DNA of 19,240 nt, from contig JBGFRC010000013.1 in assembly GCA_041695325.1 (NCBI GenBank), positions 1 through 19,240 on the forward strand, written 5' to 3'. Position 1 is the first letter of the stretch. Every line of letters begins with the position of its first letter. The translations under genes were made by a program, and so were the position numbers. This document shows, piece by piece, positions 14,375 through 19,240 of this stretch. Below the pieces are notes generated by a model that had not been told where the DNA came from, searched no databases, and saw only the letters and a list, made by a program, of their open reading frames with translations. This DNA comes from SURF-13 sp041695325. Lineage in GTDB: Bacteria; Pseudomonadota; Gammaproteobacteria; SURF-13.

Positions 14375-15324
14375 GGCGCGGACTCCTCGCGCGTAATGTG
14401 CATAAACACCTCTTCCAGCGTCACGCGCTCCGGCGTCAATTCGATGAGGCCCCAGCCCTGCTCAGCGGCGCGCGCCATGATCGCGTCGGCCGGTGAGTGC
14501 GGCGGCGCAAAGTAAATACGGAAGGCCTGTTCATCCACCCGCTCAGCGCGCTGCACGCCGGCCAGGGCGCTCAACGCCTCCGGTGGCGGCGCGTTGCGGA
14601 ACGCCACGCGCAGGCTCGAGGCGTGCATGCGCTGCGCGAGTCCCTGCACGCTGTCGCTCAGCATGATGCGCCCTTGATGGATGATCAGTACCCGGTCGCA
14701 GGCGGCCTGTACTTCGGGCAGGACGTGACTGGACAGGATGACGGCGCGCTCGCGTCCCAGTTCACGGATCAGGGCGCGCATCTCGCGCATCTGCAACGGA
14801 TCGAGTCCCACCGCGGGTTCGTCCAGAATCAGCACCGGCGGCTCGTGCAGCAACGCCTGCGCCAATCCCACGCGCTGCTGATATCCCTTGGACAGATTGC
14901 CGATCAGGCGCTGGCCCGCCGCCGTGAGCCCGCAACGTTGTTTGGCCAAATCCAGCGCGCGGCGCAGCGCGTCACCGCGCAAGCCGTGCAAACGTCCGCA
15001 ATACCGGAGATATTCGTCCACCGTCAGCTCGCGGTACAGCGGCGGATGCTCCGGCAGATAGCCAAGTGCACGCTTGGCGCGCCTGGGTTCGTCGAGCAGG
15101 TCCACCCCGGCGATCCACACCCGCCCGCGCGCAGGCGCGAGATTGCCGGTGAGGATGTTCATGGTGGTGGACTTGCCCGCGCCGTTCGGCCCCAGAAAGC
15201 CCAGTACCTCGCCGCGCCCGACCTCGAAGCTCACGTCGCTGAGCGCGCAGGCGGCGCCATAGTAGCGCCACACGTGTTCTACGCGTATCAGGCTACCGGT
15301 CACGTCGCTTGCCCAGGTCGCCAC
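14371..15324 (-). CDS. ABC transporter ATP-binding protein, GldA-like
   Basis: The 317-aa product has a complete nucleotide-binding domain: Walker A GPNGAGKST (45-53), signature NLSKGYQQR (143-151), Walker B VLILDEP with Glu169, and H-loop His200. The Q-loop position reads GYLPEHPPLY, with Glu in place of the usual Gln. About 90 residues follow the core, as in ABC-2 exporter ATPases. The start is uncertain: GTG at 15324 lies 3 nt after a TATAAT on the same strand and would be nearly leaderless, while GTG at 15303 shortens the protein by 7 residues. It heads a block of four genes plus mutM. Confidence 0.92.
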   Translation of the reverse strand: MATWASDVTGSLIRVEHVWRYYGAACALSDVSFEVGRGEVLGFLGPNGAGKSTTMNILTGNLAPARGRVWIAGVDLLDEPRRAKRALGYLPEHPPLYRELTVDEYLRYCGRLHGLRGDALRRALDLAKQRCGLTAAGQRLIGNLSKGYQQRVGLAQALLHEPPVLILDEPAVGLDPLQMREMRALIRELGRERAVILSSHVLPEVQAACDRVLIIHQGRIMLSDSVQGLAQRMHASSLRVAFRNAPPPEALSALAGVQRAERVDEQAFRIYFAPPHSPADAIMARAAEQGWGLIELTPERVTLEEVFMHITREESAP

Positions 15325-15328
15325 CGCA

Positions 15329-15346
15329 TTATAACAAATGTTATAA
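15329..15346. promoter_or_regulatory. Perfect palindrome over the corA stop and ABC-operon -10 box
   Basis: TTATAACAAATGTTATAA has 7-bp arms around AAAT. Read on the minus strand its end, with one flanking base, forms TTATAAT, a good -10 box just before the first start codon of the ABC ATPase gene. Its other end contains the corA stop codon (TTA at 15341-15343). No good -35 box is found at 17 nt. It is an AT-rich island in GC-rich DNA and may be an operator or activator site. Confidence 0.45.
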
Positions 15347-16288
15347 CCAACCGCGGCGCTTAAAATACCACAGGGGCGCGACGCCGAACGCGATGATGAG
15401 CGCGATGGCCATGGGGTAGCCCCACAGCCACTCCAGCTCCGGCATGTGCCTGAAGTTCATGCCGTAGATGCTCGCCACCAGCGTGGGCGGCAGAAACACC
15501 ACCGCGGCAATGGAGAAAATCTTGATGATCTTGTTCTGCTCGATGTTGATCATGCCCATGGCGGCGTCCATCAGCAGGTTCACCTTTTCATAAAGAAAGG
15601 TGGAGTGCGCGATGAGCGACTCGATGTCGCGCAGCGCCTCGCGCAAATGCTGCGACTGACCGGGCTCCAGTTCGCCGCGGCGCAGCAGGAACGACAGCGC
15701 GCGCTGCTTGTCCATCATGGACAGGCGCGCCGTGCCGTTCACGTCCTCGTTGGCGGCGAGGCGCGTGAGCATCTCGCCCATGTCGGTCTCTTCCTTGCTG
15801 AACAGGACCTGGCTCAGCCGTTCCAGGCCGGCCTGGATGCGCTCCAGGCTGTCGGCGAGCAGCTCCACCTTGGTCTCGAACAGATTCAACATGATGGTCA
15901 TGGCGTCGCTCGCCAGACCGGTCTGGCGGCGCGCGCGCATGCGGAACACGCGGAAGGTGGAGAGGTCCACCTCATGCAGGGTAAACAGCTTGCCCTGATT
16001 CAGGGTGAAGGCGACCGTGACGTTGCGCACCCGGTCTTCGAATTCGTGCAGAAAATAGGTGTGGATGTGCAGACCGTCCTCGTCGTGATAAAAACGCGCG
16101 CTGGCCTCGATCTCCACGACCTCATCGGGAGTGGGCAGCGGCTGGCCGTACACCTCGGCGATCCACCGGCGCTCCTCCTCGGTGGGGGCGATGACGTCTA
16201 TCCACACCGCCTCGCGCCGCAGCTCTTCCTTGCCCTCCACCTGCTGCTGTTCCAGGCGGCCTTGAATCGGGATGAAGGCGGTAATCAC
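15341..16288 (-). CDS. corA: Magnesium/cobalt transporter CorA
   Basis: CorA is a pentameric inner membrane channel for Mg2+ and Co2+. The 315-aa product aligns with E. coli CorA (316 aa): a large cytoplasmic N-terminal domain with IEASARFYHDEDGLHIHT, the long stalk helix with IINIEQNKIIKIFS-like sequence, then two membrane segments joined by the gating motif YGMNF (GMN at about 276-278) and a basic C-terminus KRRGWL. GTG at 16288 is chosen because it has GGGG at 7 nt and matches the E. coli start (LSAF); a GTG at 16321 would add 11 residues. It follows HPr by 80 nt in the same direction, where relatives of this locus carry ptsI and the unrelated Mg transporter gene mgtE. Confidence 0.95.
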   Translation of the reverse strand: MITAFIPIQGRLEQQQVEGKEELRREAVWIDVIAPTEEERRWIAEVYGQPLPTPDEVVEIEASARFYHDEDGLHIHTYFLHEFEDRVRNVTVAFTLNQGKLFTLHEVDLSTFRVFRMRARRQTGLASDAMTIMLNLFETKVELLADSLERIQAGLERLSQVLFSKEETDMGEMLTRLAANEDVNGTARLSMMDKQRALSFLLRRGELEPGQSQHLREALRDIESLIAHSTFLYEKVNLLMDAAMGMINIEQNKIIKIFSIAAVVFLPPTLVASIYGMNFRHMPELEWLWGYPMAIALIIAFGVAPLWYFKRRGWL

Positions 16289-16336
16289 GTGAAACCCCGT
16301 GGAGATTCTTCGACGCGGCACATGTTAAGCCGCTTT

Positions 16337-16356
16337 GCGCCATTGGGCAATGGCGC
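16337..16356. repeat. Inverted repeat between HPr and corA genes
   Basis: GCGCCATTG (16337-16345) and CAATGGCGC (16348-16356) are perfect inverse copies with two bases between. It lies 13 nt after the HPr stop. On the minus strand AAAG follows rather than a T run, so this is not a typical intrinsic terminator; it could stabilise the 3' end of the PTS transcript or be a binding site. Confidence 0.45.
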
Positions 16357-16368
16357 CGGGTAAAAAGC

Positions 16369-16638
16369 CTATTCCGCCTCGCCGAAACGCGACTCGACCA
16401 GCCCGGCCAGGGCGGCGACCGCCTGTGCGGCGTCCGCCCCTTCGGCGCCGACCTCAAGCTGCGCGCCGAGCCCGGCGGCGAGCGTCATCACCCCCATGAT
16501 GCTCTTGCCGTTGACGCGCTGCCCGCCGCGCGCGAGCTCGATGCGGCTGTCGAACTGCGCGGCGAGGGTGACGAACCTGGCAGCGGCGCGCGCGTGCAGG
16601 CCCAGTTTGTTGCAAATCACCACTTGCCGCTGGATCAC
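16369..16638 (-). CDS. ptsH: Phosphocarrier protein HPr
   Basis: HPr passes phosphate from Enzyme I to EIIA proteins. The 89-aa product has the active His15 in LGLHARAAARFV and the regulatory Ser46 in NGKSIMG, the site used by HPr kinase/phosphorylase, whose gene lies in the same cluster. The start is a GTG (16638), 4 nt after the EIIA stop, and gives the exact family N-terminus. Whether it serves sugar uptake or only regulation (NPr-like) is open; no sugar permease is nearby. Enzyme I is not encoded next to it. Confidence 0.94.
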   Translation of the reverse strand: MIQRQVVICNKLGLHARAAARFVTLAAQFDSRIELARGGQRVNGKSIMGVMTLAAGLGAQLEVGAEGADAAQAVAALAGLVESRFGEAE

Positions 16639-16642
16639 GTGT

Positions 16643-17044
16643 TCAGCGGCCCTTGCAGGCGCATAGCAATACGCCGTCCTTGCCGCCGGAGAGCGCCTTA
16701 CCGGCGATCTCGTCCAGACTCAGACGCGGGTAATTAAGCGCGCGGATCAGCATGGGCAGATTCAGCCCTGCCACCGCCTGGACCCGGTGCGCGCCATCCA
16801 GCAAGCTGCAAGCGATGTTACTCGGCGTGGAACCGTAGATATCGGTCAGCACCAGCACGCCTTCACCCTGATCCAGCGCCTCCACCAGTTGCCGCGCCCT
16901 GGCCAGCAGCGCACGCGGTTCGCTGTTCTGCGCCACCGGCAGCACCTCGGTGGCGAGCGGACACATGCCCAGCATGGTGGTCGCGGCGGCGAGCAGGTCG
17001 GCACCGATCTGGTTATGGGTAACGAGCAATAATCCTACCGTCAT
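16643..17044 (-). CDS. PTS EIIA component, mannose/fructose family
   Basis: The 133-aa product is a stand-alone EIIA of the mannose-type fold. The phosphorylated residue is His10 in LLLVTHNQIG, and the conserved TDIYGSTPSN lies near 68-77. Mannose-type EIIB, C and D partners are missing from the window, so it is probably a regulatory EIIA fed by HPr, as in the equivalent locus of many beta- and gammaproteobacteria. Its ATG overlaps the rapZ stop codon (ATGA), and the HPr gene follows after 4 nt. Confidence 0.93.
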   Translation of the reverse strand: MTVGLLLVTHNQIGADLLAAATTMLGMCPLATEVLPVAQNSEPRALLARARQLVEALDQGEGVLVLTDIYGSTPSNIACSLLDGAHRVQAVAGLNLPMLIRALNYPRLSLDEIAGKALSGGKDGVLLCACKGR

Positions 17045-17892
17045 GTCAGATCCCGGTGGCGCACCAGCACATTATCGCGCGTTTGGCGGAAATGGTCAGC
17101 CAGTTTCTCGCTGAAATACACCGAGCGGTGGCGCCCGCCGGTGCAGCCCAGCGCCACCGTCATGTAACTGCGCGGCTCACTCTCGTACTGCGGCAGCCAG
17201 CTCTGCAAAAAATCGCGCAGCGTCTGGTACATGCGCGTCACCTGTGGTTGCGCCTCCAGGTAGTGCGCCACCGCCTCATCGCGTCCGGTAAGCGGACGCA
17301 GCTCCGGCTGCCAGTGCGGGTTGGGCAGGCAGCGCAGATCGAACACAAAATCGGCGTCCGAGGGGATGCCGTTTTTATAGGCGAACGAGAGCAACAGCAA
17401 CGACATGCGCGCGGGCGCGGCCTTCTCCAGCCGTTCGCGCACCCGTTCGCGCAGTTGATGGATGGTCAACTGGCTGGTATCGAGACGGGTGGCGTTGGCG
17501 GCCATCGGCTCCAGCAGCCTGCGCTCCTGCGCGATGGCCTCAGACAGCGAACCGCCCAGGCGCGTCAACGGGTGCTTGCGCCGCGTCTCGCTGAAGCGCT
17601 TGATCAGCGTCTTGTCATCGGCGTCGAGAAACAGGATTTCGCAGCTCAATCCCGACCCCTTGAGCTCTTCAAGCAGGGCCGGGAATTGCTGAAAGTCTGC
17701 GCTCAAATTGCGCGCGTCTATGCCCACCGCGGCGCGCTGCACGCGTTGCACGCCGCCGATCATCTGGGCGGCGAACGCCGCCAGCAAACCGAGCGGCAGA
17801 TTGTCTATGCAGTAGTAATCCAGGTCCTCCAGCGCCTGCAGGGCGCTGGTCTTGCCCGATCCGGATAGACCGCTGACGATGATAAGGCGCAT
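17041..17892 (-). CDS. rapZ: RNase adapter / nucleotide-binding protein RapZ
   Basis: In E. coli RapZ delivers the small RNA GlmZ to RNase E and so controls glucosamine-6-phosphate synthesis. The 283-aa product has the Walker A GLSGSGKT at 8-15, a second conserved region LFLDADDKTLIKRFSETRR, and the C-terminal RNA-binding half with DLRCLPNPHW, TVALGCTGGRHRSVY and a final RHRDL. Length matches E. coli (284 aa). The ATG at 17892 is preferred, 2 nt after the hprK stop; a TTG at 17898 would overlap that stop. No GlmZ-like RNA was recognised here, so the RNA target in this organism is unknown. Confidence 0.96.
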   Translation of the reverse strand: MRLIIVSGLSGSGKTSALQALEDLDYYCIDNLPLGLLAAFAAQMIGGVQRVQRAAVGIDARNLSADFQQFPALLEELKGSGLSCEILFLDADDKTLIKRFSETRRKHPLTRLGGSLSEAIAQERRLLEPMAANATRLDTSQLTIHQLRERVRERLEKAAPARMSLLLLSFAYKNGIPSDADFVFDLRCLPNPHWQPELRPLTGRDEAVAHYLEAQPQVTRMYQTLRDFLQSWLPQYESEPRSYMTVALGCTGGRHRSVYFSEKLADHFRQTRDNVLVRHRDLT

Positions 17893-17894
17893 GC

Positions 17895-18425
17895 TCAAGC
17901 CCGCCGCAACGCGCGGGCATGCCGCTCCAGAAACTCACGCTGGGCCTGATGGCCGCTCAAGCGCAGCTTGTGATTGCGCACCAGCGCCTCGATCCAAGGC
18001 GCGGCACTGTAGCCGGGCGCAAGATGCAGCGTGAGCCGCGGCACGGTCGCGCCGAGCACGTCTTGTGTTTGATAATCGGGGCCGTGCAGCGCGCGCGTCA
18101 CCGGACCGCGCCGGCGCGCAAGCTTGATGACGAGGTCGAGCGTCACGCGCTCGCGCAGCGCGCCGGTGCCGTACAGCGCGCGCATATCCAGCAGCCCCAG
18201 GCCCTGCACCTCGATAAAATCACGCAGCAGCGCGGGACAGCGCCCCTCGGGGTTGCCGTCCGCATCCAGGTGAAACTCCGGCGCGTCGTCGGCCACCAGG
18301 CGCGCGCCGCGTTGTATCAGTTCCAGCGCGCTGGCGCTTTTACCGGCGCCGCTCGCGCCGGTGAGCAGCACGCCCAGCCCCTCCACCTCCAGCAGCACCC
18401 CGTGCAGGGTGACGGTACGGCTCAT
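17895..18425 (-). CDS. hprK: HPr kinase/phosphorylase, short form lacking the N-terminal domain
   Basis: HprK phosphorylates and dephosphorylates HPr at Ser46. The 176-aa product holds only the catalytic C-terminal domain: the conserved LHG near residue 8, P-loop GASGAGKS at 23-30, ELIQRGARLVADD, and the second signature IEVQGLGLLDMRALYG at 71-86. Full-length HprK has about 310 residues; the N-terminal domain of about 130 is missing, and there is no room for it because the ATG overlaps the ptsN stop codon (ATGA). Short HprK is known from Alphaproteobacteria. The catalytic motifs are intact, so this is a compact form rather than a broken gene. Confidence 0.9.
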   Translation of the reverse strand: MSRTVTLHGVLLEVEGLGVLLTGASGAGKSASALELIQRGARLVADDAPEFHLDADGNPEGRCPALLRDFIEVQGLGLLDMRALYGTGALRERVTLDLVIKLARRRGPVTRALHGPDYQTQDVLGATVPRLTLHLAPGYSAAPWIEALVRNHKLRLSGHQAQREFLERHARALRRA

Positions 18426-18880
18426 GACCGGGAATGCCAGTGGGTCAGCAGATCAAACAGCTCGGCGCCGGATTTGGCCTGACGCAGCTCCTCGCGCAGC
18501 ATCTTGTCGCGCAGCATCTCGGCCAGCAGGGCGAGCGCCTGCAGGTGCTCCTCGCTCGATTGCTCCGGCACCAGCAGGGCGAACAGCAAGTCCACCGGCT
18601 GCTTGTCGGGCGCGTCGTAGTCCACCGCGTTGTGCAAATGGAGAAACGCGCACACCATGCGGCCGGCGTGCTTGAGCCGCCCGTGGGGGATCGCCACGCC
18701 GTGTCCCAGCCCGGTGCCGCCCAGGCGTTCACGCGCCAGCAGGCTCTCGTAGACCTCAGCCGGGGCGAGATCCGTGCCGTGGGTGAGCAATTCGCTCAGC
18801 AGCTCCAGGGCGCGTTTTTTACTCCCCGCGTACACCCCGTCGGCAATGCGCTCCGGGGCGATAAGATCGGTGAGTTTCAT
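18422..18880 (-). CDS. ptsN: Nitrogen-regulatory PTS EIIA (EIIA-Ntr)
   Basis: EIIA-Ntr is a regulatory phosphoacceptor that links nitrogen and carbon state to potassium transport and other targets. The 152-aa product has the active His66 in GHGVAIPHGRL, equivalent to E. coli His73, and the typical VDLLFALLVPEQSSEEHLQALALLAEM downstream. No DNA-binding or permease domain is attached. It follows hpf by 56 nt and overlaps hprK, the order seen downstream of rpoN in many Proteobacteria; rpoN would lie beyond the right edge. Confidence 0.95.
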   Translation of the reverse strand: MKLTDLIAPERIADGVYAGSKKRALELLSELLTHGTDLAPAEVYESLLARERLGGTGLGHGVAIPHGRLKHAGRMVCAFLHLHNAVDYDAPDKQPVDLLFALLVPEQSSEEHLQALALLAEMLRDKMLREELRQAKSGAELFDLLTHWHSRS

Positions 18881-18936
18881 GGAAGCAGATCAGGGCGCGG
18901 CAAGAATTGACCGGGAAGGCTGTAAGAGCGGGGCAG

Positions 18937-19240
18937 CTAATCGTGCTTCTGGTTTTTCAACGGCCCTTGCGCGCGGTGGTGATCGGTGAGCCTTTCCTTG
19001 TGGCGCTTGATCTGACGGTGCAGCTTGTCGGCCAGGGCGTCTATCGCCGCGTACATGTCCTCCTCCACTGCATCCGCGTGCAGGCTTGCGCCGCTGGTAT
19101 TGAGGGTGGCCTCGGCCTGCCGGCGCTGTTTCTCAACGCTCAGAATAACCTTGATGTCGGTGACGTGATCAAAATGGCGCTGGATGCGCTCGAGCTTGCC
19201 GCTGACGTAGCTGCGCAGCGCGGGCGTCACCTCGACGTGG
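18937..19240 (-). CDS. hpf: Ribosome hibernation promoting factor, 5' end outside the window
   Basis: HPF binds the 30S subunit in stationary phase and helps form inactive 100S dimers. The visible part, about 100 residues, reads HVEVTPALRSYVSGKLERI at its start and has VEKQRRQAEATLN, HADAVEEDMYAAIDALADKL and a basic tail, matching short HPF (95 aa in E. coli). About eight N-terminal residues are cut off by the window edge; the GTG at 19230 is an internal Val, not the start. The C-terminus is slightly longer than in E. coli. It heads the visible part of the PTS cluster. Confidence 0.94.
   Translation of the reverse strand, partial: HVEVTPALRSYVSGKLERIQRHFDHVTDIKVILSVEKQRRQAEATLNTSGASLHADAVEEDMYAAIDALADKLHRQIKRHKERLTDHHRAQGPLKNQKHD

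Overview
The window looks like a piece of the chromosomal backbone of a GC-rich gammaproteobacterium. No phage, plasmid or insertion sequence genes are visible. The assignment rests on an E. coli-like ParC, HtpX, EF-P/EpmA/EpmB set, Fpg and CorA, on a FimX-type type IV pilus regulator, and on the hpf-ptsN-hprK-rapZ-EIIA-HPr locus typical of beta- and gammaproteobacteria. The genus cannot be fixed from the sequence; an environmental, perhaps chemolithotrophic, lineage is a guess.

Layout. Positions 1-300 hold two identical 121-bp tandem units, each ending with the first 19 nt of a tRNA gene; the second runs into an intact tRNA-Arg(CCG). On the plus strand follow parC (topoisomerase IV subunit A, with Leu at the quinolone-determining Ser position), htpX (membrane metalloprotease, with a sigma32-like and a sigma70-like promoter), a good intrinsic terminator and a DUF1015 gene. 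On the minus strand lie fimX (degenerate REC-PAS-GGDEF-EAL protein) and epmB. EpmB is divergent from efp-epmA, so the whole EF-P lysylation pathway sits within 2.6 kb. A cold-shock protein gene with a long leader comes next, then a palindrome-rich spacer at 10283-10558.

From 10559 to the right edge every gene is on the minus strand. In transcription order these are hpf (cut by the window edge), ptsN, hprK (short form), rapZ, an EIIA of the mannose family, HPr and corA. They are followed by a GldA/GldF/GldG-like ABC system with a DUF4340 protein, and mutM. Spacings within hpf-to-HPr and within the ABC-mutM block are mostly a few bases or ATGA overlaps, which suggests two operons with corA between them.

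How the genes work together. The first minus-strand block is a PTS regulatory module without sugar permeases: HPr with both His15 and Ser46, two EIIA proteins, HPr kinase/phosphorylase, RapZ and the ribosome hibernation factor. Enzyme I, usually next to HPr in this locus type, is absent here. The second block encodes an uncharacterised ABC-2 type complex with two membrane-anchored partners; its link to the DNA repair gene mutM may be only transcriptional. The least-described parts are that ABC/DUF4340 system, the short HprK without Enzyme I, the tRNA-fragment tandem repeat and the paired palindromes upstream of mutM's 3' end.
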